A stretch of DNA of 64,000 nt from Flavobacterium sp. UBA7680 (GCF_002482975.1 NZ_DLHA01000032.1:521765-585764), one strand, 5' to 3'; counted from the first letter of the stretch, positions 1 to 8,915 are shown. Translations and numbers: made by a program. The notes: generated from the letters alone by a model not told the origin.

Positions 1-1626
1 ATGAGAACTTTAGATCGATTGTTTCCATACAAAAAAGCGACAAGTATTATATATCTGGTTTCGGCTACAGCTTTAGCCGTTGTATTTATTGGGTTTATCG
101 GGAAAGACGTATTCCCAAAAACAAATTCAAGTCAGTTTCAATTGAGAATGCGTGCTGTTGACGGAACTCGTTTAGAAAGAACTGAAGAACAAGCCAGAAT
201 TGTTTTAAAAGAATTAGAGAAAATGGTTGGAAAAGAACATATCGGAATCACTTCTGTTTATGTGGGTCAGCACCCTTCCCTATTCTCTATTAACCCTATT
301 TATTTGTTCATGGCAGGTTCACATGAAGCTGTTTTTCAGGTGAGTTTAAAAGAATATCATGTTGATATGGATGAATTTAAAGATGACTTTAGAGCAAGAC
401 TTAAAAAAGTGCTGCCAAATACTAAAGTTTCTTTTGAACCAATCGAATTGACAGATAAAGTTTTGAGCCAGGGTTCTCCTACTCCAATCGAAATTCGAAT
501 TGCAGGAAAAGACAAAAAACGAAATGAATTATACGCCAATCAAATTGTTGATAAACTAAAAGCGATTTCTTATTTCAGAGATGTGCAAATTGGTCAGCCA
601 ATTCACTATCCTGCAATGAATATTGATATTGACAGAACGCGTGCTGCAGAATTAGGCGTTGATATGAATGATATTTCTCGTTCGCTTGTGGCTTCGACTT
701 CATCATCAAGATATACCGAAAAAAATACCTGGGTTGATGAAAGAGCAGGATTATCCTATAACGTTCAGGTTCAGGTTCCTTTAAATAAGATGAAAAGTAA
801 AACCGATATTGGAGAAATTCCGGTATTAAGAAACTCGATTCGTCCGGTTTTGAGTGACGTTGCAAAAATTACACCCACATTTGTAAGTGGTGAAAATGAC
901 AATTTAGGGGCTATGCCTTACATTACCGTTACGGCAAACATCAACCAAACCGATTTAGGTACGGCTTCAAAAGATGTGGGCAAAACAATTAGTTCTTTAG
1001 GCGAATTACCTCGTGGTTTGTTCATTTCGCCAATTGGGTTAAGTACTGTATTGAGCGAAACATTAAGTAGTTTACAAACAGGATTATTGGTTGCCGTTTT
1101 TGTAATCTTCTTAATGTTAGCCGCTAATTTCCAGTCGTTCAAGGTTTCATTGGTAATTTTAACAACGATTCCTGCGGTAGTTTTAGGAGCTTTATTAATG
1201 CTTACGCTTACAGGTTCAACGTTAAATTTACAATCGTATATGGGAATCATTATGTCGGTTGGGGTTTCGATTGCCAATGCCGTTTTACTGGTCACAAATG
1301 CCGAACAATTGCGTAAACGAAACGGAAATGCATTAGAATCTGCACGAGAAGCTGCGGCGCTGCGTCTTCGTCCGATTATCATGACATCTGTGGCGATGAT
1401 TGCGGGAATGTTACCAATGGCAATTGGACACGGTGAAGGCGGCGATCAGGTTTCTCCGTTAGGAAGAGCGGTTATTGGAGGATTATTATTTTCTACTTTT
1501 GCCGTATTATTAATTCTTCCTCAGATTTTTGCCTGGGCACAAGAAAAAACATCGACACAATCTGTTTCTTTAGATCCTGAAGACGAAGAAAGCATCCATT
1601 ATATCTCATCATTAAAATCAAAATAA
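1..1626 (+). CDS. RND efflux transporter, C-terminal part (5' end outside window)
   Basis: This is the second half of an AcrB/HAE1-type RND pump, an inner-membrane proton antiporter that works with a periplasmic adaptor and a TolC-like channel. The 541 visible residues match about half of the usual 1,000-1,050. Residues 18-38 look like the TM segment that opens the second half. A periplasmic porter/docking stretch follows to about 345, then a cluster of TM helices at about 355-515. The motif RLRPIIMTSVAMIAGMLPMA near residue 455 is typical of the family. The ATG at base 1 is probably internal. The stop overlaps the next start (TAATG), so pump and adaptor are translationally coupled. The unusual order is pump first, adaptor second. 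Confidence 0.88.
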   Translation: MRTLDRLFPYKKATSIIYLVSATALAVVFIGFIGKDVFPKTNSSQFQLRMRAVDGTRLERTEEQARIVLKELEKMVGKEHIGITSVYVGQHPSLFSINPIYLFMAGSHEAVFQVSLKEYHVDMDEFKDDFRARLKKVLPNTKVSFEPIELTDKVLSQGSPTPIEIRIAGKDKKRNELYANQIVDKLKAISYFRDVQIGQPIHYPAMNIDIDRTRAAELGVDMNDISRSLVASTSSSRYTEKNTWVDERAGLSYNVQVQVPLNKMKSKTDIGEIPVLRNSIRPVLSDVAKITPTFVSGENDNLGAMPYITVTANINQTDLGTASKDVGKTISSLGELPRGLFISPIGLSTVLSETLSSLQTGLLVAVFVIFLMLAANFQSFKVSLVILTTIPAVVLGALLMLTLTGSTLNLQSYMGIIMSVGVSIANAVLLVTNAEQLRKRNGNALESAREAAALRLRPIIMTSVAMIAGMLPMAIGHGEGGDQVSPLGRAVIGGLLFSTFAVLLILPQIFAWAQEKTSTQSVSLDPEDEESIHYISSLKSK

Positions 1627-2711
1627 TGAATAATAAAATACAATATAGCGCGCTGTTTTTTGCAGCATTATTTTTCCTTAACAGCTGTAATTCAAAGAAA
1701 GAAGAACCTGTTGTGGCAGAAATCGAACCTAAAACTGAAACGTTTCTTTTAGAAAAAGAAAAACTAAGTACAGAATTGCGTTTACCAGCCGAATTAACTG
1801 GTTTTCAACAAGTAGATTTATACGCAAAAGTGAGCAGTTTCGTAAAATTATTGAAAGTTGACATTGGTTCTAAAGTAAAAAAAGGACAGCTTTTAATTGT
1901 TTTAGAAGCTCCGGAAATTAGTTCGCAGCTTGCTGCAGCCGAATCGAGATTAAAATCGATGGAAGCGATTTATGCTACCAGCAAAAGCACTTACAACCGT
2001 TTGTATGAAACAAGCAAGGTTGAAGGAACGATTTCTAAAAATGATTTAGAAATGGCAAGCGGAAAAAAGAATTCTGATTACGCACAATACCAAGCCGCAA
2101 TTGCAGCTCACAAAGAAGTTTCGATTATAAGAGGTTATCTTGAAATTCGCGCTCCGTTTGATGGCGTTGTGGCGGCAAGAAACGTGAATTTAGGAACATT
2201 TGTTGGTCCGGCAGGAAAAGGCTCAGATTTGCCTTTATTGACGATTCAACAGCAGGATAAATTACGTTTGGCGGTTTCTATTCCGGAATTATATACAGGA
2301 TATTTACACGAAGGCGACGAAATGAGTTTTAATGTAAAATCATTACCTGAAACTTTTAAAGCTAAAATTACCAGAATGTCTGGTGCTTTAGATTTAAAAT
2401 TGCGTTCTGAGCGTGTTGAAATGGATGTTGTAAATACAAAAAAAGATTTATTACCTGGAATGGTTGCCGAAGTTTTATTACCGCTTAACGCGAAAGACAG
2501 CACATTTGTAGTTCCGAAATCGGCAGTGGTGAATTCTGCTGAAGGTTTGTTTGTAATTAGAGTTGTAAACCATAAAGCAAACAGAGTTGACATTAAAAAG
2601 GGAAGAGAAATCGACGATAAAATCGAAATTTTCGGAGATTTAAGCCTGAAAGATAAACTGGTAAAAATTGCCAGCGAAGAAACTAAGGAAGGCGATATCA
2701 TAAACGAATAA
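1626..2711 (+). CDS. RND/HlyD-family periplasmic adaptor lipoprotein
   Basis: This is the membrane fusion protein of the pump encoded just upstream. Residues 1-21 form a lipoprotein signal with lipobox LNSC, so the protein should be anchored by lipid. A biotinyl/lipoyl-like segment (VSSFVKLLKVDIGSKVKKGQ) lies near residues 68-87. A predicted helical hairpin follows to about 165, and a second lipoyl half with EIRAPFDGVV is near 172-181. The C-terminal beta-barrel and membrane-proximal regions complete a normal 361-residue MFP. Its ATG shares bases with the stop of the pump gene. No outer membrane channel gene follows, so the channel would have to come from upstream or elsewhere. Confidence 0.88.
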   Translation: MNNKIQYSALFFAALFFLNSCNSKKEEPVVAEIEPKTETFLLEKEKLSTELRLPAELTGFQQVDLYAKVSSFVKLLKVDIGSKVKKGQLLIVLEAPEISSQLAAAESRLKSMEAIYATSKSTYNRLYETSKVEGTISKNDLEMASGKKNSDYAQYQAAIAAHKEVSIIRGYLEIRAPFDGVVAARNVNLGTFVGPAGKGSDLPLLTIQQQDKLRLAVSIPELYTGYLHEGDEMSFNVKSLPETFKAKITRMSGALDLKLRSERVEMDVVNTKKDLLPGMVAEVLLPLNAKDSTFVVPKSAVVNSAEGLFVIRVVNHKANRVDIKKGREIDDKIEIFGDLSLKDKLVKIASEETKEGDIINE

Positions 2712-2768
2712 CCTGCGTTTAGTCTTCAATTTAGTGATTACCAAAAACTGTACGCATTCTTGAATGCG

Positions 2769-2800
2769 GCATTTTAAAATTGTTACTGATTTTAAAATGC
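2769..2800. repeat. perfect 12-bp inverted repeat after the pump operon
   Basis: GCATTTTAAAAT (2769-2780) and ATTTTAAAATGC (2789-2800) are perfect inverted copies separated by 8 bases. The hairpin lies between the adaptor stop and the terminator. It may help protect the 3' end of the transcript, but it has no T tail of its own. Confidence 0.6.
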
Positions 2801-2819
2801 AAATCTAAAATTTGCCTTG

Positions 2820-2854
2820 AAGGACGGTACTTGATATAGTGCCGTCCTTTTTTT
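2820..2854 (+). terminator. intrinsic terminator of the RND operon
   Basis: AAGGACGGTAC and GTGCCGTCCTT form an 11-bp stem (one G-T pair) with an 8-base loop, followed by seven or more T residues. It lies about 110 bases past the adaptor gene and is the clearest end signal for the operon. Confidence 0.85.
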
Positions 2855-2993
2855 GTTTAATAAACAGGTAAAAATACGTAGTTGTTTAGAATGGTAAATT
2901 GATATTTTTGATAAAATGAATTAATTCTTTCCTGAATAACAATTTATCAAGACTATTAAGTTTTCAGTAACTCAAAAAGTTAGCTATTTTAAT

Positions 2994-4256
2994 ATGAAAC
3001 ATTTAGATTTTATAAAAAGCTATAATAATTTAGCTAATGACAATATTATTCGTGATCAAGCATACACAATAAAAATTCCTAAAGAAAACTTTGAAGCTAC
3101 CTATGATCTTCTTGGACTTCATAAATTTGTTGAAGAGCAAAACGAAGGTTGGAATGCTATAAGCAATAAGAATCATTTCAATGAGTCTATTAATTTTTTC
3201 TCAAGGCTTTTATTAAGTATAGAAAATGGAGTAACAAATCCTCTAGCAAATCCTTTAGAAACAAATAAAAATATTAATAGAATTTTAAGCAATATAAAAA
3301 ATACAATCCTTCTTTATAATTCACCAAAAACAATTTTTCTATTAAATCTTAATAATAAATATCCTGAACTTTTTACAGGTGCTTTTGATGCACTTATTGA
3401 AAGTGTACAACCGGTTAATATCTCTAACAAAAATTATTTAAAAGGATTAATATTATCTCTGAATTTTGAAATGGAAGATTTCGATGTTCTTTCACCGAAA
3501 GAAAGTCAAGAAATGTCTTTTTCCAATATGCGAAACAAGTTTCAACATGATACTAATGAAGACAGTCAAAGATTTACAGAATTGCTTAAAAATTCAGAGA
3601 AAGACTCTATAGACGAAATTGAAAATTTAAAGAAAATACAAAACGAATGGAAAGATACTTTCTCAAAAATTTATAATGAGTGGACTGAGAAAGTTGAAAA
3701 TGAAATGACTAAAAGTCAAGTGGCAGCTATAAAACTTCTAAAAAAATCTTTGCAATCGAAAATAGAACTGGAACAAACTTATCGTGAACAAATGAAATTT
3801 CAGGTTCCTGCCGAATATTGGAAACAAAGAGCTACAGAATTAAATAATGAAGGCCATAAATTTATGAGATGGCTAATTATTCTTGTTATTATAGGAGCAT
3901 CTATGCTTTTTCTTTTATTATGGCTAACTCCTGAAGATATGCTAGAGAGCATTTTCTCAAAGGAACCAGTTCGGGCTATTAGATGGTCTATTATTTTCAT
4001 AACATTTATTTCTTTTCTCTTTTTTGGAATTCAAGCAGTTAAAAAAGCAATGTTTTCAAGTTTTCATTTAGCCAGAGATGCGGAAGAAAGGGAAAAACTT
4101 ACTGTTTTCTATTTATCCTTAATTAAAGATAGTACAATTACACAAGAAGATAGAAGTCTTATATTGCAATCACTTTTTAGTCGTGCAGATACTGGAATGT
4201 TGAAAGATGATGGAAATCCAACTATGCCAGGAATATTTGATAAAATTAAAGGATAA
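2994..4256 (+). CDS. two-TM membrane protein, possibly DUF6161 family
   Basis: The function is not known. The 420-residue protein has a long soluble N-terminal part. It is rich in Lys, Glu and Asn, and a charged, probably coiled-coil stretch runs from about 185 to 285. Two membrane helices follow at about 293-313 and 329-349. A C-terminal cytosolic tail contains an HLARDAEEREKLT stretch. This layout resembles the DUF6161 family, from memory and not checked. The gene is more AT-rich than the flanking efflux genes and sits beside a candidate defence pair. A membrane-located role in that accessory block is possible but unproven. It is separated from the ATPase gene by 254 bases with an inverted repeat, so it may be transcribed separately. 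Confidence 0.7.
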   Translation: MKHLDFIKSYNNLANDNIIRDQAYTIKIPKENFEATYDLLGLHKFVEEQNEGWNAISNKNHFNESINFFSRLLLSIENGVTNPLANPLETNKNINRILSNIKNTILLYNSPKTIFLLNLNNKYPELFTGAFDALIESVQPVNISNKNYLKGLILSLNFEMEDFDVLSPKESQEMSFSNMRNKFQHDTNEDSQRFTELLKNSEKDSIDEIENLKKIQNEWKDTFSKIYNEWTEKVENEMTKSQVAAIKLLKKSLQSKIELEQTYREQMKFQVPAEYWKQRATELNNEGHKFMRWLIILVIIGASMLFLLLWLTPEDMLESIFSKEPVRAIRWSIIFITFISFLFFGIQAVKKAMFSSFHLARDAEEREKLTVFYLSLIKDSTITQEDRSLILQSLFSRADTGMLKDDGNPTMPGIFDKIKG

Positions 4257-4267
4257 ATTAGCCTCCA

Positions 4268-4349
4268 GCTGACGCGAGCGTCCCGCTCGTGTAATATTCC
4301 TTTTGAATTAAAATGGTAATACGTTCACGAGCTGGACGCTCGCGCCAGC
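4268..4349. repeat. GC-rich inverted repeat inside the AT-rich block
   Basis: A 24-base arm at 4268-4291 and its near-exact complement at 4326-4349 (core ACGCGAGCGTCC / GGACGCTCGCGC) are separated by 34 AT-rich bases. The high G+C contrasts sharply with the surroundings. It looks like a mobile palindromic intergenic element, and it could also terminate transcription of the preceding gene. The rest of 4350-4510 is AT-rich with no gene seen. Confidence 0.7.
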
Positions 4350-4510
4350 AGGGGCATTTTTTATTTATTATAAAAAATAATTCTTCTTTGTGGTTTTCCG
4401 TAAAATAAATAATTAAATAAGATATATATTTATCACTTTAAAGAAAAATATCTAAGTCGAATATATTCACCAATCCTAATAAGCCTTATCGCAATTATTT
4501 CAAAAAACAT

Positions 4511-5863
4511 ATGATTAATACATTTAAGAAAGGAAACAAAAGTTATAATCTCTATGATAATAATTATCATAAAAATCAAAATATTTTTACTGTTATTGTG
4601 GGAAAAAATGGAACTGGTAAAAGCAGACTTTTAAATGATATAATAAGTAATTTTGTCCCTGTTAGAGAAGGAAGGCATGTGGACATTGTTGTATCATATA
4701 AAGAAAAATTAAATCCTAAAATCGATTTAGAGTTTTCTAAAACTCCTGATAAAATAATTGCAGTATCAACAAGCCCTTATGACAAATTTCCACTTCCTCC
4801 AATATTCGGGCCTATAAATCTTGAAAATGAATATTATTCTTATATAGGAATTAGAGATTTAAGAACAACTAATTTTTCTATGGGCTTTATGTCCAAAATT
4901 ATTGGACAATTACTATATATAAGAAGCATTGATTCATATCATTTTAGCAAAATTATAGAAGTATTGAATTATTTGGGTTATTCAGAAGAATTACATATTG
5001 CAATTGATTTTCGAATTTTAAGAAGTCAGATACAGCTTTTACTTAATAGTGATGATCCAGAAAAAGATTTTTTAAATATTTTTTTAAGAACTAATAATCT
5101 ACACCGTCCTTATTCGAGTTTTTTCAAAAATGAAGACGATAGTTTGAATATTGAAAGACTTAATAGGCTATTAAGTATATTAGATCAAATTAAAGAAAAA
5201 AGAAAAACTGTTTACAACTTAATTTTAAACTCAACGATAATTGATTCTGAGCTTAAAATAGATGATATACTCTTTTTGATTGAAGCTGGAATAGTAAAGC
5301 TTCGTGATGTAGGATTACGTAAATTAAATACTGATAATATCTATAAAATAAGTGAGGCAAGTTCTGGCGAGCAATGTATTTTCACAACATTGATTGGTAT
5401 TAGTTGTAATATTGCCGATAACTCGCTAATATTAATTGATGAACCTGAAATTTCTTTACATCCTGAATGGCAAGAAAGATATATCACATTATTAATTGAA
5501 ACATTTCAAAACTTCAAAAACTGTCATTTTATAATAGCAACTCACTCTCCTCAACTTATTTCAAAATTATCAATAGAAAATTGCTATATACTTCAGATGG
5601 ATACTAAAGAATTAAAGAACGCTAAATACTATGCAAATAATTCTATAGACTTTCAATTAGCTAATGTTTTCAATTCTCCAGGTTTTAAAAATGAATATTT
5701 AAGTCGAATAGCATTTTCAATTATTTCAAAAGTAGGGAAAAACAAAAAGTTTGATGAAGATGATTTAAAAAATTATCAACTCATAAAATCTCAAATTAAA
5801 TTTCTACAGGAAAATGATCCTATAGTTCATCTTTATAATTTAATAAAGGATCTAAAAAAGTAA
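4511..5863 (+). CDS. AAA family ATPase, Septu PtuA-like
   Basis: This is an ABC/SMC-type ATPase of the AAA_21 kind. Walker A is GKNGTGKS at residues 31-38, an ABC-like signature SSGEQ lies near 284-288, Walker B is LILIDEPEISLHPEW near 305-319, and the switch histidine is in ATHSPQL near 343-349. No TOPRIM domain follows, which argues against an OLD/Gabija nuclease. The stop is two bases before an HNH nuclease gene. This ATPase-HNH pairing is the arrangement of the Septu anti-phage system (PtuA-PtuB). The family assignment is an inference from layout and motifs. At 450 residues it is compact but complete. The gene is AT-rich compared with its neighbours, which suggests acquisition by transfer. 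Confidence 0.8.
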   Translation: MINTFKKGNKSYNLYDNNYHKNQNIFTVIVGKNGTGKSRLLNDIISNFVPVREGRHVDIVVSYKEKLNPKIDLEFSKTPDKIIAVSTSPYDKFPLPPIFGPINLENEYYSYIGIRDLRTTNFSMGFMSKIIGQLLYIRSIDSYHFSKIIEVLNYLGYSEELHIAIDFRILRSQIQLLLNSDDPEKDFLNIFLRTNNLHRPYSSFFKNEDDSLNIERLNRLLSILDQIKEKRKTVYNLILNSTIIDSELKIDDILFLIEAGIVKLRDVGLRKLNTDNIYKISEASSGEQCIFTTLIGISCNIADNSLILIDEPEISLHPEWQERYITLLIETFQNFKNCHFIIATHSPQLISKLSIENCYILQMDTKELKNAKYYANNSIDFQLANVFNSPGFKNEYLSRIAFSIISKVGKNKKFDEDDLKNYQLIKSQIKFLQENDPIVHLYNLIKDLKK

Positions 5864-5865
5864 AG

Positions 5866-6516
5866 ATGGCAGATATTGAAACACCAATTAGTTTTTCTAA
5901 AGACTTAAAAAAAATAATTAACCAAAAATTATCCGATCCTAATTTTAAATACCAAGATTGGTCTAATGAAGACTTGCTAGATTTACGAAGATATATTAGG
6001 AACTATTATAGAGATCTAACTAAGAAATGTGTTTACTGTAGAAAAGACGTTTCTTTGCAATCAGCTAATAATTGTCATGTTGAGCATATTATTCCCAAGA
6101 GTACTGACCCATTAAAATTTATCTTCGAACCTAAAAACCTTTGTGTACTTTGTAGTGATTGTAATGAAATTAAGAAAAACAAAGAAGTTGAAGATAAAGT
6201 TCTAAAAAGAAATACAGCGTATAGCGAATATCCCAGATCTTCCGAATCTTTCTTAATTTTTCATCCTCATTTCGATAATTATGATGATCATATTTTTAAA
6301 TGTGAGGACATTTATATTGATTTAACACCTAAAGGTTCCTATACAATGTATGTTTGCAAATTAAATAGAAAAGTGCACAAATTTGGAATAGAACCCGTTT
6401 TATTAAGCCAATCTGCTTTATTTGATTTATTTAATGCAATTATGAACGAAAGTAATTTCACTAAACAAAACATACTATTAAATAAACTTCGAGCATACTT
6501 TATTAAGTCTTCATAA
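5866..6516 (+). CDS. HNH endonuclease, Septu PtuB-like
   Basis: This 216-residue protein has a zinc-supported HNH fold: C55-x2-C58, the catalytic-type segment CHVEHIIPKS (H71, E73, H74), then CVLCSDCNEIKKNK with C93/C96/C99 and N100. Such domains cut nucleic acid through a metal-bound beta-beta-alpha site. The start lies two bases after the ATPase stop, so the two genes form one operon and probably one complex. In Septu systems the ATPase restrains or licenses the HNH partner during phage infection. That role is inferred here from the pairing. The residues after 110 were not recognised and may bind the ATPase. Confidence 0.82.
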   Translation: MADIETPISFSKDLKKIINQKLSDPNFKYQDWSNEDLLDLRRYIRNYYRDLTKKCVYCRKDVSLQSANNCHVEHIIPKSTDPLKFIFEPKNLCVLCSDCNEIKKNKEVEDKVLKRNTAYSEYPRSSESFLIFHPHFDNYDDHIFKCEDIYIDLTPKGSYTMYVCKLNRKVHKFGIEPVLLSQSALFDLFNAIMNESNFTKQNILLNKLRAYFIKSS

Positions 6517-6565
6517 GATTTTGTACTGAGTCGTAGTATGTGCTGTGAACATAAAATAAGAAGTT

Positions 6566-6599
6566 AAAAAACCTCGATTTTTTCAAATCGAGGTTTTTT
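6566..6599. terminator. bidirectional intrinsic terminator
   Basis: AAAAAACCTCGATTT and AAATCGAGGTTTTTT form a perfect 15-bp stem with a 4-base loop, with A/T runs on both flanks. It lies between the HNH gene and a convergent small gene and should stop transcription from both sides. Confidence 0.9.
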
Positions 6600-6607
6600 A
6601 TAAAATT

Positions 6608-6841
6608 CTATTCCTTCTCCAAATAAGGATTCAAAACTTCAGCCAATTCATTCAGCCAAAAAAAGCTGTTTTCTAAGTTATCAATTCCGGTTTGAAGGGT
6701 TTCATGTTCTCGCATAACGCCTAAAGCAAGGATATAATTTACCTGCCTTATTGCTTTGGCCATGTCTTGCGGATCAATTTTAGTAGTGAAGAAATTTAGA
6801 AGTCTTGTTTCAGCTTCTTTGGAAAGTGTGTTTGTATTCAT
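6608..6841 (-). CDS. small conserved-looking protein of unknown function
   Basis: I do not recognise this protein. From the ATG at 6841 it has 77 residues and begins MNTNTLSKEAE. It is soluble, mostly helical by composition, and has no signal peptide, TM segment or cysteine. A longer version starting at a TTG at 6856 is possible, but an ATG is preferred. It is read toward the shared terminator at 6566-6599. A TATATTTG box on the same strand at 6980-6987 could be its promoter, giving a leader of roughly 130 bases. Confidence 0.6.
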   Translation of the reverse strand: MNTNTLSKEAETRLLNFFTTKIDPQDMAKAIRQVNYILALGVMREHETLQTGIDNLENSFFWLNELAEVLNPYLEKE

Positions 6842-6979
6842 AATCCTAAAATTCAATGGTTTGACGCTTATAATTAGTTGTTTAAAATGCTAATAATGCT
6901 CACAGTTGTCGAATCCCACATATTAAAAATTGTAGGTTTCACATTGTATAATACTGTCGTCTGTAATTTTTAGGAATGA

Positions 6980-6987
6980 CAAATATA
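6980..6987 (-). promoter_or_regulatory. possible -7 box TATATTTG
   Basis: On the minus strand this reads TATATTTG and fits the Bacteroidota -7 consensus TAnnTTTG. It points at the small gene ending at 6608. No clear -33 TTG was confirmed. The rest of 6857-7136 is AT-rich spacer. Confidence 0.35.
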
Positions 6988-7100
6988 GTAAAAGTTTTTT
7001 AATATTTATATTCTTTTTCTTACAATTGATATTTCTTATTTAGACAACAAATAAGAAAATCAAATTACCTCAAAAGCATTAAATCATAATCAAAAATTAA

Positions 7101-7108
7101 TACATTTG
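7101..7108 (+). promoter_or_regulatory. -7 box TACATTTG upstream of lipoprotein gene
   Basis: TACATTTG matches TAnnTTTG exactly and ends 28 bases before the ATG at 7137. It is the likely start of the transcript for the run of small genes that follows. Confidence 0.5.
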
Positions 7109-7136
7109 AAAAAAGCCTTTTGAAACCAAATTCTAT

Positions 7137-7634
7137 ATGAAGATAAAGCCATTTAAAATTATTCTGCCTCTTTTAACTTTCCTTTCGTTGGGTTGCAAAA
7201 ACCCTGAAAAAAAGAAAATTGTCAATCAAGAATCTAACGAAATGACAGAAGCTGATTTACTTAATCATGTCAGACTTGCTATAAATCCAAAATTTCAAGA
7301 TTGGGTTTTATTCGAAAACGGAACTTATATAATTTTTGACAATGCAGACACTATTCCAGATTTAGAAAGTGAGGCAATAAAATTAATGAAAGAATTTGGG
7401 CCTGTACATGCCGGAGGATCCGCCGGAGACTTTAGCGTTACTCATTTAAAGGAAACCGAAGGCTGGGTTGTTTCGGGACATGGCTACGGAATGTATACGT
7501 ATGTAAGTCCTAACGAACTAAATTCTGAAAAACCAAATGATGTTCAAATTGGTCTGGAAGGCAGAAGTAAAAGAAATGCAGATGGTCAAAATCCTGTAAT
7601 AATACATATAAATCGAAAAACAAACAGCCAATAA
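7137..7634 (+). CDS. putative lipoprotein
   Basis: The function is not recognised. Residues 1-21 are a lipoprotein signal peptide with lipobox LSLGC, so the mature 145-residue protein should be membrane-anchored through its Cys. The rest is soluble, with a Gly-rich stretch (HAGGSAGDFS) near residues 97-106 followed by GWVVSGHGYGMYTYV. The gene is five bases upstream of a membrane-protein gene on the same strand and probably shares its transcript. A TACATTTG promoter box lies upstream. Confidence 0.72.
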   Translation: MKIKPFKIILPLLTFLSLGCKNPEKKKIVNQESNEMTEADLLNHVRLAINPKFQDWVLFENGTYIIFDNADTIPDLESEAIKLMKEFGPVHAGGSAGDFSVTHLKETEGWVVSGHGYGMYTYVSPNELNSEKPNDVQIGLEGRSKRNADGQNPVIIHINRKTNSQ

Positions 7635-7639
7635 AATTT

Positions 7640-8269
7640 ATGATTGAGAGTATTAGTGATTGGGAAAGAAAGCAACAAACTTATTTAATCGTATCTGTAA
7701 TTTGTTTCATCATTGGGACTTACTTTTTTATAAAAGTCATCAGTGGAAGCTATATAATAAAACAATCAGAACTTCAGGTTTATGAAAATCTAATCACTTC
7801 AACCGCTCCTCAATTCAAAGAAAGAAAAGGGAAACAAAGTAAAAAATGGATAGAAATTAACTGCATAAATAATCAAAGTACTTTCGAGATTTCCAGTTAT
7901 GATTATAGATGTGTTAATGATGATGAAGTACTAAATGAAATAAAAGCCGGAGATACAATCTCAATTGCGATTTTAAAAGATGAAATAGACGATTTTGACA
8001 CAGAAACTTCCTGTGAAATTCATTCGTTAATAAAAAATAACAAAGAATATCTAAGCCTTGAATGTAGAAATGAAGAAGATAATGATGATGGAAAATTCGG
8101 GTTTTTACTCCTATTTTCTATATCTATTATAACAGCAATAGTGCATTCTCTATCTAAAAAACCCAAACTTTTTGATAAAGTCAATCCAGAAATTATAATT
8201 GGAATTGCAGTTATAATACTTTTATTTGTTCTTCATTATATATGTAATAAATATTCGATTTTGGATTAA
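7640..8269 (+). CDS. three-TM membrane protein of unknown function
   Basis: No family was recognised. The 209-residue protein has a TM helix at about 15-35 and a soluble domain of about 110 residues with Cys at 73, 89 and 124. Two more helices follow at about 152-170 and 183-201. The soluble part contains KKWIEINCINNQSTFEISS and an acidic stretch DDFDTETSCE, suggesting an extracytoplasmic beta-rich domain. It starts five bases after the lipoprotein gene, which suggests co-transcription. The topology assignment is by eye. Confidence 0.68.
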   Translation: MIESISDWERKQQTYLIVSVICFIIGTYFFIKVISGSYIIKQSELQVYENLITSTAPQFKERKGKQSKKWIEINCINNQSTFEISSYDYRCVNDDEVLNEIKAGDTISIAILKDEIDDFDTETSCEIHSLIKNNKEYLSLECRNEEDNDDGKFGFLLLFSISIITAIVHSLSKKPKLFDKVNPEIIIGIAVIILLFVLHYICNKYSILD

Positions 8270-8301
8270 TATTACATCAGCTAAAAACCAGAAAATAACT
8301 T

Positions 8302-8898
8302 ATGAAAAAAATTATTTCTTTACTATTTCTTGTAGTTCTTTCTTCATGCGATCAGAATCATTCGAATGAAAAATTTGAAAAGAAAACAGTCGAAAATAAA
8401 TATTCTTTATCTGTACCGGAAAGTCTTGGCGTTACGACAGAATTAAATGATCAAGCTTCTTTACAATTACAGAATCAGTTTGACGAATTTTATGTTATTG
8501 TAATAGATGAATTAAAAACTGATTTTGTAAATGCTATTGAAAATAATTTATTAAACACAACACCAGATCTCGATGGATATTACAATGCTACTTTGAATAA
8601 TTTTAAAAAATCCGGTTTAAAAGATTTTAAGCTCTACGATGTAAAGAAAAAGAAAATTAATTCCTCAAATGCTATTGTTTTTTCAGTATCTGGAATCAGC
8701 GACGGTTTTAACGTTTTTTATCGATTTGCAATTGTACAGGGAAAAGACCGATACTATCAAATCATGTCATGGACAGAAGCCAGTAAAGAAAAACAATATG
8801 CCGAAAGAATGAATAGAATTCTAGATTCTTTTAATGTAGAAGAAGCTGGTTATTCGAAAAGCAAAAATCATTTGGCAAAAGACAGAACGAAAAAATAA
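8302..8898 (+). CDS. putative lipoprotein with PsbP/DUF1795-like look
   Basis: Residues 1-16 form a lipoprotein signal with lipobox LSSC, giving a mature lipid-anchored protein of about 183 residues. The sequence begins with a YSLSVPESLG stretch and ends in a helix near IMSWTEASKEKQYAERMNRILDSF. This resembles PsbP/DUF1795-type lipoproteins, in which a final helix packs on a beta sheet. That likeness is only by pattern. The tail (KSKNHLAKDRTKK) is basic. The gene follows the membrane-protein gene by 32 bases and is in the same direction. Confidence 0.7.
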   Translation: MKKIISLLFLVVLSSCDQNHSNEKFEKKTVENKYSLSVPESLGVTTELNDQASLQLQNQFDEFYVIVIDELKTDFVNAIENNLLNTTPDLDGYYNATLNNFKKSGLKDFKLYDVKKKKINSSNAIVFSVSGISDGFNVFYRFAIVQGKDRYYQIMSWTEASKEKQYAERMNRILDSFNVEEAGYSKSKNHLAKDRTKK

Positions 8899-8915
8899 TT
8901 GAAATCTAAAAGCAA

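Noticed and set aside
918..1382. Antisense frame of 154 codons in the first gene
   Set aside because: It lies opposite the conserved TM region of the RND pump and shows no independent protein features.
1..1626. Intact short transporter starting at base 1
   Set aside because: The protein corresponds to the second half of an RND pump, so the ATG at the window edge is almost certainly internal.
4511..6516. Gabija or OLD-nuclease system
   Set aside because: The ATPase lacks a TOPRIM nuclease domain and no UvrD-type helicase gene is present; the HNH partner fits Septu better.
2994..6516. Integrated prophage or integrative element
   Set aside because: No integrase, direct-repeat attachment sites or tRNA gene flank the block, so only base composition suggests transfer.
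6890..6945. Fifteen-codon frame in the possible leader of the minus-strand gene at 6608-6841
   Set aside because: It has no run of a single regulatory codon, no terminator follows, and its position depends on a weak promoter guess.
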